From the NCBI GenBank assembly GCA_015499985.1, contig JAAAUF010000301.1:1337-41453 (forward strand): a stretch of DNA of 40,117 nt, written 5' to 3'. Position numbers and translations under genes: made by a program. The notes under the pieces are model-generated. The model was not told where the DNA came from and ran no database searches. It worked only from the letters and a program-made list of their open reading frames with translations. Source of the DNA: Haplosporangium gracile (Eukaryota > Mortierellomycota > Mortierellomycetes > Mortierellales > Mortierellaceae). How positions within the stretch are numbered: the first letter of the stretch is position 1; every line of letters starts with the position of its first letter. Positions 10,092-22,223 of the stretch are shown in pieces.

Positions 10092-13000
10092 CTACTTGCG
10101 AGCATAGCTCATACTGCGCGAACCAGACTTGGGAGCACGGGAGAAGGTGGCGTCCTTTCGCTGGAGCTCCTTCTTTTCCTCCAGCTTGTTGTAAGGGTCG
10201 AACGCTGTCAGTGCAAGCAAGAAATATAAAGGACGCGGTTAATCAATACGTACTCAAGAATAAAAACATTACGACCTTCAACTGCGAATGGGTGTTGTAA
10301 CTTACGTGCGGGAGGTGCGCTGGCGGCGGGAGCCTGCTTTCTTTGCTTTTTCCTCTTTTTGTTGATCGCATCATCAATCGTTCCATCAACGACCGACTGA
10401 GCCGTGCTGTAATCAAAAGGCTGGAAAGTATCCTCCTCATTGTCAGTTCCAGGAGCCGACGAGGCAGGTGTTGCGGACAAAGATGAAGCAGCCTTCTTCT
10501 CCTTCTTGGACTTCTTCTTCTTCTTAATTTCGACCACATCATCGTTCTCGCCACCCTCTACGGCGCTCGAAGCTCCCGAAGCAGTCTCGCCCTCAGTCTC
10601 TTGCTCTTCCTTCCTCAACTCGGCGCGATCCTCATCCAAGGCTCGAGAGCGCTTCTTGGACATTGTGTTTAACAACAAGACATCTGTACGCTTCTTGGTA
10701 GCACGTTCCTCCTGAGGGACAAACACAACCTCCTCCTCCTCCGCTGCTGGGGCTGCCTCCTTGGCAATAGGCTCAGTCTGAACCTGTACAATGCTATCGA
10801 TCTCCTTAAAGACAGGAGCCGCGGACTCCCGCTGGACAGAGAGCTCGTACATGATCCTTGAAGCCCTCTCCGCAGCCTCCTGCGCCTCCTTCGAGACCTT
10901 GGACGACGACGTATCACCAAACATTCCTGAGCGCGTGGCCATGAACGGCGTAGGGTCGACCACGGGGCTGTTGGCGATAGGGCCCATTGCCGACTGGAAC
11001 ATGGACGAAGATGATGCTATCAGTGACTTGCCGTTTTGGCTTGAAGATGTAGTGGCCTTTGCGGCAGGAGCAGAAGTAGGAACATGCGTATCTGCTGACG
11101 AATTTGCCTCATCGGTTCCCTGAAGTCCAGTCTTGGGGTCGAACCGCACATGAACAGGGACTTGAATCTCCACAACCTTCTGACTGGCCGCCAAAGAAGG
11201 CAGACGCGACTTTGTCTGAGCAATCAACAAAGCCAAATCGGTGGCATGCATTCTGACAGGTGGTGGGACAGGATTACAGCACGCCAACACAGCCGCAGAT
11301 TCCTCAGGCATCTTCTCGGCAAGTGTAAACATCATATGGTTGGGCAGCACATACCGAATGCTCTCATCCTCCTCACGGGCCATCTGATCACGCCAGGCAT
11401 GGACTGCCTTAAAGACCGCAAACTGTTGGCCATTGAGGGCACGGTTCCACTTGGAGTACAAGTTCCTCCACCCTCCAGGTCCATCTCCTCCTTCGGCATC
11501 GTAGATCTCCTTGGTGTGTCGTTTGAGTGAGGTTTCGGCCGACCGTTGAAGTGTTGCGTGGAGTAGGTTGTGTGTGACAGGGTTGGACTTGTCCAAAAGT
11601 GCGTTCCTCATCCGATCGTACACATACAGTAAGAAATGGGTATCCGATCGTGCATAGTTGAGCATCTCCTTTGGCAATGGTCTATACAATTATTTGTAGT
11701 GATATTTTTGAGCATGTTAGTTTCAACATTCACATGCCTAAGAAACATCGTTTCTGTTACAACACAAAGGGTATATATCCTGATTAAAACTTACCGAATA
11801 CGCCAGTCTGCAAGCTGATATCTCTTGTCCGCATCGTAGTCCGCGTAGAGTTTGAGCAAATGTGCCAACGAATGTGCGCCAAATTCTATAATGCTCAAAG
11901 GAAAAGTCTGACAGTTAGTATAATGCGCAAGTATTCACAAGAAAAGCGATGGCTGCAGAACATACAATGCTAAAGGACAGGCGGAATAAATTACCGAGAA
12001 GTTTGGTGGCGTGGTAGGTATCAAAAAGGTTGACGATATAGAGTCCAAAATCCCGCTGCAACCAAATGATATCGTGATCGGCACCATGGAAGATCTTGAC
12101 AATCTTGGGATCCGTAAACGCCTGGTTCAACAGATGCAAAGAACCCCTGAGCTCCAACGTGTCGATAATATAATCCTGATCACGCGTTGAGATCTGCATC
12201 AAACAGACGAAACCCTGGAATGACCGGTAATCATGGTGCTCTAAATCAATAGCAATCTCCCGCTGCACCTCCAATGACTTGCACATCTCCTTGAGCTCCT
12301 CCTCGGTCTCGACCCAGATCGCCGAGGTGGTGTCGAAGGGGTGGTAGAGTTGTTCCGGGCGCTGTTCAAACATGTGTTCGGGGTACTCCAGATGCTTGAT
12401 CTCGTATTCGTATGGATGGGGTTGTTCGATCAACTCTGAAGGCGTGTCACTGTTGAGGTCCATGCCGTAGTTGAGATCGACCTTGGCGTTAGGCTTGTAG
12501 GTAATCTTCCGGACAAAGGGTGTTGAGGAGTTGTCGACGGGGTCTGGAAATCGGAGTTGGGGGCGAGCAATGTTCTGGGCGTGAATCAACTTGTACTCCA
12601 ACTTGTTACTCTATTAATTGTATGATAAAAGAAGATGAGTGCGATGTTCATGTCCTTTGTTGGACAACGTTCAATTGATGACAATATAGTTTCCTGCTCT
12701 TACTTTGGCGAGGGCAACGACGGGTGCACTCTGGGCGATGGCTGCGCCACCCTTCTTTTTTGGCGCCTTCATCTCATCCATAACAACATCCTATCAAACA
12801 GAGAGTCATAAACGTTTTAATGAGTATACAATGCCTTCATTTCTGTTAAAAATCAATTTCATCTGACAGCAAAGACACCAGAACACTATAAGCCCCCTTC
12901 TAAAACATACCACTTTTTCCAACATGTTATCGACAACATCAACAACAATATCGAAACGATCCTTCATATCGTCGCCGTCTTTGAGTTCCTCGACGCTCTG

Positions 13001-13213
13001 TCCACCAGCCTGACGCAAGATGCCGTTGCACATGTCAAGGGTCGAGATTGAGGCTTCCCTCATGTCGCTGGCAAAGTCACGATCGAGTGTCTTGTAGAAG
13101 GAGACATCGCCTGCAGGGATGGCATTGGCTGCCTTGGTTGCCTTGACGAGCGTCTGGAAGAGCTTGGTTTGCCATGCCTCAAAGTCGGCGATGATGTCCT
13201 TTGTTGTCGCCAT
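10092..13213 (-). CDS. RRP6: RRP6 / EXOSC10, nuclear exosome 3'-5' exoribonuclease
   Basis: Six exons (13213-12911, 12790-12704, 12610-11995, 11885-11795, 11681-10306, 10204-10092) give 861 residues in frame. Residues 1-110 form the PMC2NT domain that binds the Rrp47-type cofactor. The DEDD-Y nuclease domain shows AIDLEHHD (Asp252, Glu254), HGADHD near 305-310 and YARSD (Tyr375, Asp379), so all catalytic positions appear present. An HRDC domain follows at about 425-515. The C-terminal 300 residues are acidic and Lys-rich, with runs such as KKKKKSKKEKK and KKRKKQRKQ that suit nuclear localisation and exosome binding. Rrp6 trims rRNA and snoRNA precursors and degrades faulty nuclear RNA. The start is the first ATG and gives a complete PMC2NT domain. 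The gene ends 202 bases from the convergent COP1 stop, and the CLASP gene stops 176 bases upstream of its start. Confidence 0.95.
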
Positions 13214-13389
13214 GTGATCTTTTCGAGGTGTGTGTTTTGTCAAGTGAAGAGGAAGACAAAGCACAAACAACACTCGCGCCGGCAACAGTTTTACAGTTGT
13301 ACCAAAAAAAAAGGGAAAAAAAAAAAAGAAATGCTTGTGTGGCTTAGCTAATTTCAAGTCGTTTATTATTTATGTGTATGTGCGTGTGT

Positions 13390-16213
13390 TCATTCAGCAT
13401 ACGACTTCTCGCCTTCAACACTCGAGGTTAGCGAGGTCGAGGAGCAAGAAGCAGCGGCAAGCGAGGCCTCATAATCATCCGCATAGGCCTTCACTGCCAA
13501 TTGGTCATGGTCTATTGATCGGGGGTCCTCCTCCATAAAAACACTTTTGTCGCTCGTCTGCTGTTGCAGCGCAGAGATCTCCTGTTCCGTCTGGAGGTAG
13601 TTGGCAGTGTTGCCAAACAGACTCTCGTGATCCGGAACGGTCATATCGTGGTCCTTGTCACCATCCATACCGCGTTCGGAAAACTCAAAGTCATGATGGA
13701 CCTCTGAATGGCTCGTCTCATGCAGCTGAGATGATCCATGGTGACTGGAGTGTCCAGAGCTGTGGTGTCCCAGATGAGGTTCCTGAGAGGACTCGCGCGA
13801 GCGGAAGGGAGATCCTGAGGCGCCAAGTGGCTGGGGCTCCATAGAGCCTTCAAGAGAAACCTGAGCCATCCTGGTTGGCGAGAGAGGTGCTGCATATGCG
13901 TTTTCATCAGAGTGCTGGGACGAAGGTGGGGTAGAGTGCCTATAGTCGGGGGAGGCGCACGACTCTGGGGGTGAGGATGCGACATGAGGGCTGGCAGGTG
14001 CTCTGAATGACGAGAATAGCTGATCGTGATGAGGCGAGTGAGCAGTCGTAGGCGAAGTGGATGAGGACGACGCAGGAGAAACAGAGGTGATGGAGGTCGC
14101 TGCTGAAACAGGAGGAGTGCTGCTTGTCGAACTGGCGGGGGTCGAGATGGCAGTAGGAGGTCCGTAAACGCCATATCCTGGAGGGTCCGTGACAACTCTC
14201 CTTGAACCCGCGTTGGCCCTCATCCCCATGTCCCCGGCACGACGGCTGGCCATCTCGTTCTTCAAGCTAGCCGAATACGCCTTAGCACGTTCACTCGCAC
14301 TCATCGGTTCCCTTTCCGCTGAGAGGCCGTGAGTGGATATGGTTGATAGTCTACTCCCTTTTGAAGAAGGTTCAGTCTTCGAGAGGCGAGTGGAAAGAGT
14401 GCTGGGTCGAACAGGTTTTGCGGAATCAGAGCCGAAAGAGTTGTTCGAAGGAACTAATCGCTGAGGCCCTCCGTGAGTTGCAAGGTTGATGGAAGGCGTG
14501 CGCTGGTACATGGAGGTGGAAGTCAAGCTGTTGCTGCTCAAGGTACGACTGCGTTGTGCTCCCATACGAAGGCTGGAGTGTCCAGAGTGGTCGGAAGTGT
14601 CTGCCAAAGATCCAGTCCTGCTTGGTAGTCCATGACTCCGTCCCAGATGAGGAGACGATGATTGAGCTGGCGCAGTCTGGCTAGCACTGTATCCGTAAGG
14701 CTGACTGGAGGGGGCAGCATGTGGAGTGCTACTGACTGTGGTTTTAAACGAAGTCGAGGACTGTTCGGCAGCTGTGGTGGTTCGTGCTCTGACAGGTCCG
14801 ATCCTGCTAGGTACTGTTCTACTCAATCCCTCCCGACTCGATTGGTGACGGCTCGACTCTCCTAATCCTTCTGCACGACCCGAAGTAGGAGTAATACGGC
14901 CAGCTGTTGGTCTGACCAAGGATGCTGATGATCTCGCATCAGGCAAGAGGTACTTGAGCACGCTTCCTGGCAGTGTTGCAGTCAACCTAGATTTCGATTG
15001 AGGAAGAGGGCAAGCGAGAAAAGGAGTCCATATCAAGACGATGTTAGTGGACTGCTGACTGACTGAATAGGAGGTAAATGAAAAGTATAGATATGAAAGT
15101 GAAAAGGAAAGAAAGGAGGGAGGGCAGGAAGGAGAGAAGAAAGGAAGGAAGGAGTGAGAGACGGAGAGTAAACTAAGATCAAGTTCTTTTCAGACAAAAA
15201 AAATAGCTCAGAGGAGTGCTAGGAGTAGGATCAACTCAAGAACCATTGCCTCACCACCAGTATGATGGTACTGCTGAAATGATGCAGCACTTGCAGTTCG
15301 CTTCTGAGGGTATGGTGTAGGACGACTTGCATTGCGGTTGCTGTTGCCGCTGAGAAATAAAACAAGCACATATATAAAAAATAGCGCAATGTATGAATGT
15401 TACTTACGCAGATGACCTCTCTGGAAACTTTTGTGCATAAACCTTGAAGGACTTGCGGCTGGTATCTCTCACCTCGGGTGCAGCGTCAGACACACCCTCC
15501 TTCAGCACAGGCTCAAACGAGCCTAGGTAGGCTTCAAGCTCCTGGCTCGAAAATTGAGCAATACAGGAGGCAATCAAGCCGATACAAGCAATCCTGAGTG
15601 CCTTGTTGTTTGTTGCAAATGCCTGACAAGCCTTGGGGAGTGTTGGAAGGCAGCCAGCGTTAATCATACCCTGGAGTGCCTTGACAGCACGTGTGACCAT
15701 GACCTTATTTGTCCTGGCACACACCTTGAGAAGGGCAGGCGTAAAGAGGTCAGGAAAGTGCAAGCTAAAGTCGCGGCCCATGGACGTTGACAGCTTCTCA
15801 ACGAGCTCACATGCCGCTCCTGATAGACGAGTTCGTTCGGTGAGGAGCTATATATATGAGTATGTTTTGCATAAAACCGAAATAGAATCTAGTGGTGATG
15901 AGTGCCAGTGAGCCACAAACTTGTAAAGTGAGAGCCCCAGGTTGTTCGTTATTCGTTGCCCGTTGTTGTTGTTGCTGTTGCCTATTTAGGAGAGAAGAGA
16001 TGGACTTACAGACTCGGAGAAGGCTTTGCGATGGCTCTTGATGAAGGCGACATACTCCTGGTTATGGCCGATGGAGACATGGCAGGCGGCGCCGATGGTT
16101 TTTATGGCGGTCTCCTTTTGAGCCCAGTTGTGCTCTGTCTCTGACTGGGAGAGGATGTTGTCGAGGTCGTGGTAGTTGAGGTTGACCGAAGTGGCCGCAC
16201 CGGAGAAGAGCAT
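13390..16213 (-). CDS. CLASP-like TOG-domain microtubule-associated protein
   Basis: Modelled as four exons (16213-16010, 15847-15408, 15349-15255, 15062-13390), 803 residues in frame. The first 215 residues form a CLASP N-terminal HEAT/TOG array, with helices such as AGCLPTLPKACQAFATNNKA and a KVYAQKFPERS end. CLASP and Stu1/Cls1 proteins bind tubulin and promote microtubule rescue at plus ends and the spindle. The remaining 590 residues are Ser-, Thr- and Pro-rich and probably disordered, with basic patches (for example SRLSTISTHG, ASLKNEMASRRAG) that may contact microtubules. No second TOG domain is seen, so the protein is short for the family. The exon 3 to exon 4 junction is the weak point: the chosen GTGAGG donor and CAG acceptor keep frame but add an unexpectedly hydrophobic segment. 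The leader is shared with the divergent sirtuin gene. Confidence 0.8.
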
Positions 16214-16723
16214 AGTGGTGGAGGAGAGCTGCGAAGAGGCTGAGGGGAGAATGATGGGAAGTGTGTAGGTTGACAGTCAGCTAAGTAAGGTAGAGTAAGA
16301 GTGACGACAGGAGGGACGAGAGAGGAACAAAGAGTGAGATCACAACAGGAACAAGGCGAGTGTGTGAATGAGTGAGTAAGAGACAGAGAGAACTGAGGGA
16401 ACTGAAAAGGAGGGTGTGAAGTAAGTGTTATTGGTCGCCGGTCATGGCTGCGATATGTGAGGTGAGGAAAGGGGAAGAGAGGAAGAGGGGAAGGAAAGTG
16501 AAGGGGCAAAAAAAAGAGAGGGAAAACAAAGCGTTAAAAACAAAGGAAGTCTCGTGTAAAGGTGCAGGAGACATAAAAGAAAAAGATGTGGCTTTCCACA
16601 TCCATCTGGTTTTAGGCTCTCCTTGACAATTCCTTCTTCCCGCTTCACACTCCCCCTCTTACCTTGTCTTTTTGACATTCTCATTCACACTCCCCATTCT
16701 TCCCAGGAACAACATCCATAAAT
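16214..16723. promoter_or_regulatory. Divergent promoter between the CLASP-like and sirtuin genes
   Basis: About 510 bases, purine-rich on the plus strand in the half nearer the CLASP-like gene (that is, a pyrimidine-rich leader on its coding strand), and CT-rich just before the sirtuin ATG. No TATA box or credible coding frame was found. Confidence 0.45.
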
Positions 16724-17839
16724 ATGAAACTCAGGATATCCCTACGATCGGTCTCAAAGGCACTATCGACCGCCTCAGATGCCACTGCAAGAATCCCTCT
16801 CACAGCAGCGTCCAAGGAACTGGCCTCCTTCCTCCGTGACGGGGGCTCCAACATCACTGTCCTCACCGGCGCCGGCGTCTCGACTGACTCAGCCATTCCA
16901 GACTATCGTGGCGAAAATGGAACCTATACGCTCAACCCAGACTACAAACCTGTCTTCTTTCAGGCCTTTGTCGCCTCTGACGAGGCCAGGCACCGTTACT
17001 GGGCCCGCTCCTTCTTGGGCTTTCCTCCTATCATGACCACAGAACCTAACCCAACCCACTATGCCCTCGCAGCACTTCAATCACCTGTTGCCGTACAAGG
17101 GCCTAGCCTCGATCTGAATAACAAGCGCAACCAGGAGTCGTCAAAGTCAGGCTACATCAGGAACTTTATCACCCAGAACGTCGACGGACTGCATCAAAAG
17201 GCAGGCGCCAGGAACGTCGTTGAACTTCATGGAACCCTGCACAGTGTCAAATGTATGACCTGCGGTCACGAGGAAGACCGATCCGATTTTCAGCAGGTCC
17301 TGGCCGGTCTCAACCCAGAGTGGAATGATCTCCTTCAAAGTCAGAGTGCCAGTCGTCTTTACACTAGAATGAACGCCGACGGAGATGTCGAACTCAAGAC
17401 ACCCGAACAACAACACCAACAACAACAACATCATTCCAACAAGGACAAGGGACTAGATTATCGCACCTTCCAATACCCCACATGCTCCTGTTGCGGGAGC
17501 GGCCAGTACAAGCCCAGCGTCGTGTTCTTTGGCGAGAACATTCCGCCAGCGACAAAAGAATCTTCAAGTCAAGCGATTATCGAGTCTAACGGTCTCCTCG
17601 TCATCGGATCCTCCTTGGCCACTTTTTCAGCCTTCCGTCTGGTCCAGCTTGCCAAAGACACGGGCATTCCTATAGCCATGATCAATCTCGGCCAATCCCG
17701 GGGAGACGCTCTTGCTGATCTAAGGTACGACGAGAATAGTTCGTTGTTACTCAAAGCGGTTGCTCAAGAGTTAGGTCTGGGTGAGGTTCCTGGGGTAATA
17801 AAGCGTCGTAAACAAGTCATGAACGTTGTTGGTTCGTGA
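16724..17839 (+). CDS. SIRT4-like mitochondrial sirtuin
   Basis: A single exon of 371 residues. The N-terminal 25 residues are rich in Arg, Ser, Leu and Ala with no acidic residue until Asp19, as in a mitochondrial presequence. The Sir2 core shows GAGVS (49-53) followed by PDYRG for NAD binding, TQNVDGLH (150-156) and the catalytic His169 in ELHG. Zinc cysteines lie at 177 and 180 and at 254 and 257, and VVFFGE at 266-271. The wording PDYRGENGTY and VVFFGENIPP fits class II (SIRT4) sirtuins. These act in mitochondria as NAD-dependent deacylases or ADP-ribosyltransferases on metabolic enzymes. A His/Gln-rich insertion (about 228-242) enlarges the zinc module. Substrate is unknown; the class is inferred from motifs. 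Confidence 0.9.
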   Translation: MKLRISLRSVSKALSTASDATARIPLTAASKELASFLRDGGSNITVLTGAGVSTDSAIPDYRGENGTYTLNPDYKPVFFQAFVASDEARHRYWARSFLGFPPIMTTEPNPTHYALAALQSPVAVQGPSLDLNNKRNQESSKSGYIRNFITQNVDGLHQKAGARNVVELHGTLHSVKCMTCGHEEDRSDFQQVLAGLNPEWNDLLQSQSASRLYTRMNADGDVELKTPEQQHQQQQHHSNKDKGLDYRTFQYPTCSCCGSGQYKPSVVFFGENIPPATKESSSQAIIESNGLLVIGSSLATFSAFRLVQLAKDTGIPIAMINLGQSRGDALADLRYDENSSLLLKAVAQELGLGEVPGVIKRRKQVMNVVGS

Positions 17840-17935
17840 TCCTTTTTTACGTTCTTCCTACATTTGTTTTCATGCACACACGGGTCTCGAGTGAATGAAT
17901 AATATGCGCACGCTGGCGTAGAGGGGTGTGAGTGT

Positions 17936-17941
17936 TTTATT
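17936..17941 (-). terminator. Candidate poly(A) signal of the b561 gene
   Basis: AATAAA on the minus strand 45 bases past the stop of the b561 gene, inside the 146-base gap to the convergent sirtuin gene. Confidence 0.45.
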
Positions 17942-17985
17942 ATGACATTTTATGTAACGTGGTCCAAGGAGAAAAAATTTGCTGT

Positions 17986-19259
17986 TCAAGGGGCTCCAGA
18001 AGTGCGTTTTGGCGTTAAATAAAGTCGCGAAGGAGTGATCTGGCCAACCAATCCAACTGCTACCATACCCAATCCCAAGTAGAAAATCCACTCCTGGTCA
18101 AAGTTCTTCTTGACCCAATTGGTGACAACCGCTAGCCAAAGAGTACCCCAGACCAACGAGATCGAGATGTAGCCTGTGACACGGTGAATACGCGCGATCC
18201 TGGCTTGTCCGATCCTCCTGTAAAGCGCTTTGGGTGCATAGGCGACCGAAAGTCCAAAGAGGACCTGGAGTGCAAAGACAAAGACAGCAGCGCATCCAAG
18301 ATACGCATGGTTAGTGTGAAAATGTTCCTTGCCCAGCCTGTCCTTGTTGACGTAGATGGCCCAAAATCCGATGACGGCACTCACGAGCGCCAACGACAAG
18401 AGAAACCCGTGAACTGTCCTTGCCAGTGCCCTCTGTTTTCCCTTTTTACTTGGTTGCAAAAGGAGGATACCTAATTGAACAAGGGTTGTGGTGGGTGGTC
18501 CAGAACGAAGAATGGAATGGGAGCAATGTACTTGTCAGTCGATGTTTATAAAGTGACAACAAACGAGCAATTTATTCCAAGGACGCATTTTCTCTTTCTC
18601 ATAGGAGCAGGTAAAATGTATTTCGTTCATATTGTCCGGGTTGCAAGAGGTTGCTGGGATTGCTGTTATCATCATCGTCACTTGTTCAACCGTGAGATAA
18701 TCAAAGCAAACTCACCTTCAGTGGCAACAAATCCATAGAGTCCCATACAAATGGGATGCCATGAATAAGGATATACCCAAGGAGCCTTGTTCAGGACCCC
18801 AATCAAAGCCCCAAAGTAAATGAAAAGTCCGAGCTGAGCAACGACGGCAAGCATTTTCTGGACTCGGGTGTGTCGATGGTGATGATGGCGACGATGTGGG
18901 TGGTTAGGTCGCTGGAGTCGGGTATGATCAGCGATAGCGGCTTGTTCGTCTTCGTTTTCTGAGGACGAGGATGTTGAAGAGGTAGAAGAACCGGAACCGG
19001 CGCCAGGGAGAGAGTATGCGGTGTCGTCGCGATTAATGTCATCAGGACGAGGGCTTGGCTGTTTCTTTTTCGGAGAGGGAGACCTGCTGACGGATTGGTA
19101 TTGGGCACCTGTGGGGGAGGACAAGCGGGTGTGGACCTTTGGCTGCTGTGGGGACGAGAGGTTGGCGGTGGAGGAGGAGGGAGAAGGGACAAAGAGGGGG
19201 CTGCTCTCGTCCTCGGCTCCGGAGGGTTGCTTGGTGGCAGGGGAGGAATGATGGTGCAT
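17986..19259 (-). CDS. Cytochrome b561-domain membrane protein
   Basis: Two exons (19259-18716 and 18470-17986) give 342 residues; the intron joins in frame inside the membrane domain. The first 130 residues are Ser/Pro-rich, with a stretch of alternating Arg and His just before the first span, and are probably cytosolic and disordered. Six hydrophobic spans follow. The histidines expected to hold two hemes are present: His in SWHPICMG, RTVHGFLL, HTNHAYLG and RIHRVTGY. Such proteins move electrons across membranes, often from ascorbate or another cytosolic donor to ferric iron or another acceptor; the donor here cannot be told. No DOMON domain is present. The gene is convergent with the sirtuin and divergent from the palmitoyltransferase gene. 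Confidence 0.87.
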
Positions 19260-20331
19260 TTTGTGGCTGAAATCGCACCTTTTTATAGTGTGGATGTCTT
19301 TTTTGCTGTTGTATATGAGTATGGTGAGGTTCTACTCTGTATGTGCGTGTGCTCACAAATCAGTGCTGCTTGAGGGAATAGGCGGTTTCTGCAAAAGCAA
19401 ATGGGCGCACAGAAAAAACAAAGGAAGTAAAAAAAATTCAGCTTCAGAGTGTTCATGTAGCATGGCATCATCATTTAATAGAATAGAGGCATCCAATAGT
19501 CGGATCCAACACTTTCCCACATTCACTCCACCTCCTTCGATGTACATCTCCCTCCTCCACATCAGTTCCCTCCGACACTTTCTCCACCTTTCCTTTCTTT
19601 TTGTTTTCTTCTTCTTCTGCGTCTGCTGCATCGAGAGTCATGCCTGTCCGTCTCCCATCACGTCAAGCATATTCCTCCTTTGGATCAATAGCTCTTTCTC
19701 TTTCTTTTCCTCTTTCTTTCTTCCGCAACCGAGGTTGCCGTCTCTTTATTTCAGCGATATAATGTTGTGGAGTCTTGGGCGTATATTCTTGTCTCTTCTT
19801 ATTTCGGTTCCATAATTTGAAAACGACACGGTTGCAATGAAGATGAGTCTCCATGCCAAAACATTTTCACTCATCCTTGTCATGGGCGAACTACTTACTT
19901 GTAACAGACTTAGAAAAGGGGGAAAAGATGGAAAGAGGAGAGGGGCCAGTTGCAGGACAGACACAACAAAATTGGGAGGAATAGAGGCAGAGAGGAAAGA
20001 ATGAAGCAAAAAAAGAAACATTAATAAAAAAAAAAAGAATCAGATAAAAATCATGGTTATGATTTTTTAATCTGATAAAACTGCTTAAGGGTGTGATAGA
20101 ATCTCGTGATTTCGCTCGGCTTTTGGATTTCAGGAGTTCTGCCTGCCTCCCTGACACTTGGGCCTGTTGAAGTGACAAGCAAACCAAGACCACACACACA
20201 GAACTTACCATTCATCACTTGCACAACAACTCAACTCTGAGGACGATTTTGCTCAGGAAAACGGGAACAAGAACCGGGACTTTTACACGGACATAGCAAG
20301 GAGAGGAGAATACAGCTCACAAGCAAGCACA
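19260..20331. promoter_or_regulatory. Divergent promoter between b561 and DHHC genes
   Basis: About 1.07 kb without a credible gene. It is CT-rich from 19500 to 19760, then AT-rich, with an imperfect hairpin at 20039-20076 about 255 bases before the DHHC start codon. Open frames here are Ser/Phe-rich translations of pyrimidine tracts. Confidence 0.45.
20039..20076. repeat. Imperfect inverted repeat with 4-base loop
   Basis: A left arm of 16 bases (20039-20054) and a right arm of 18 bases (20059-20076) pair over 16 positions with a two-base bulge around the loop GGTT. It lies in AT-rich DNA of the divergent promoter. It could be a cruciform-prone site, a transcription-factor palindrome or a remnant of a small mobile element; no target duplication was recognised. 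Confidence 0.7.
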
Positions 20332-22223
20332 ATGGGTGGCGACAACGACAAATGGATTGCCTTCCTGGCCTGGACCCTCTTCTCCTTCATCACCATCTCA
20401 TCCCAGGTCTTTGTTTTTTGGCCATGGCTCTTTGGTTCCTGGACGACTTCTTCCGCCTCGTCACACCATGCCACCGGCTTTGTACCGATGAACCCTGTTG
20501 AGGCGCTGGACCCATTAGGGAACGGTCTAGGCATGCAGCCACTAGGAGCAGGAGGGGTCGAGAATAGTAGTATAGGCGAGAGTAGCAATGCGCCGACGCT
20601 TGGATATCTGTCGGTGATGTGGGCCAATTTGAATGTACGGGCGCTATTGTACCTTGTTCCGTTCAACTGTTCGCTCGTCATGCTGTGTTGGAATTACTAT
20701 CTGACCATGACGACCAAACCGGGATCGCCTCCACTTGACTGGGTAAGTGCCAACCAACCATGCCCTCTTGACCCTGTCGGACTCTGTGGTTCGTTGGATA
20801 TACACCGAACAAGAAAAATCGAAAGAGAGGGAGAGAAGGAGAGAAATAAGGAAGTAAGGGTAGAGGTGGCTTTTGGTTTCAATCTCTGGTCGATAGAGTA
20901 CTTGTTTGGCGTACACACCCCTTCCTTTCCACATTATCATCATCGTTGCTCTTGTGCTCCTCCCCTCGTGGCTCACCACCTCGTTTATCTCAAGAATGGT
21001 CTCCGCTACTTTGTTACACACTTGAGCTGCGTTTACTGATGATGCTCACCATTGTGCAAAACTATCGCATAGTGTCCCCCAATTGACGGATCGAGTATCG
21101 AGTACAAAGAGACAACACACACACCTCGCTACTGTCGTAGCTGCGACGCCTACAAACCACCTCGGACACACCACTGTCGAACATGCAAAAAATGCGTCCT
21201 CAAGATGGACCATCATTGTCCATGGGTGCGGAACTGCATTGGCTATTACAACTATAGCCACTTTGTGCGCTTCATTACCTGGACAACCATCTCGACCTTC
21301 TACTGTGCAGTACTACTTATCCTCCGGTGTGTTGAAGCCTACGAGAATGAAAAACTCGGACTTGTAAGTTGTGAATTTGCACAATACCATGGTTGTTCAG
21401 CACACTCTATGATATGCGCACATGCAGGTACGTTGCCCTCCTACCTCATGCTGCTTACTCATTATTTAAACCCAATATATGTTCCTGTATGTCATGCGCT
21501 CATAGAATCTGCAGAATGCGCCAACTCAGGAACAAATAATCATGATAGTGGTGGACTTGTGCTTGGACGGCACAGTCTTGTTTGGGACAAGCATCTTGAC
21601 CACATACCATTTTTGGTGCATCTCCAGCAATACCACCACCATCGAGAGCTGGGAGAAGGACCGAGTTTTGACTATTATTCACCGAGGCAAGATCCGTGAG
21701 GTTAGTCTTGTTTCGGCTTCCATTTCTCTTGTTCTTTTTATTTGGATTATTATCGTTCTTTTTCAGTTACAGACGATCGCATAATTTTCTCTTATTCGTT
21801 TGTTTGAACTGTAGCTGTTCTTTTTTCTGTGGAGAGGGTCAAGTTAACTGTTCACTAATGTCTCGCTCCTTGAATCGCTAAAAACAGGTCAAATGCCCAT
21901 ATCATCTGGGGGTGTTGACAAACTTTCAAGAGATCCTTGGTCAGAACCCACTGTTATGGTTGTGGCCTCAGCCGATGCTTGGGGATGGCATTCAGTTCAA
22001 GATGAGGAGTGACATGGGAGATCGAGATGAATCTGAATTTGAGTCGCCGGCGTCATTCTTGTCAGCATCGTCGTTGTCGCCCAATGATACGTCAGTAGCA
22101 GCACAAGCAGCAGGAAGAGGAGTACCCTTGTTGTCGTCTTCTCGGTCTCCGATGTCAAAGCGCTGGTTTGGTCCGACGGAGGTGCGACAGTCGCGTGTTG
22201 ATGAATTGGTTGAAATGGTTTAG
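20332..22223 (+). CDS. DHHC palmitoyltransferase (Pfa4-like)
   Basis: Four exons (20332-20742, 21073-21363, 21506-21700, 21888-22223) give 410 residues in frame. Two membrane spans lie in the first exon. The Cys-rich domain in exon 2 contains YCRSCDAYKPPRTHHC and the catalytic DHHC (Asp183 to Cys186), followed by NCIGYYNYSHF. Two more spans follow, and a TTxE-type motif appears in SSNTTTIESWEKD after the fourth span. The enzyme transfers palmitate to cysteine thiols of membrane-associated proteins. Fungal relatives of this size, with the Cys-rich domain in the second third, include the ER enzyme Pfa4, but the substrate class is not certain. The C-terminal 70 residues are Ser/Asp-rich. Intron 1 is long for this window (330 bases). 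Confidence 0.92.

Noticed and set aside
10791..11123. 110-codon plus-strand frame opposite RRP6
   Set aside because: It is a shadow of the long RRP6 exon 5, which carries the HRDC domain and basic tail.
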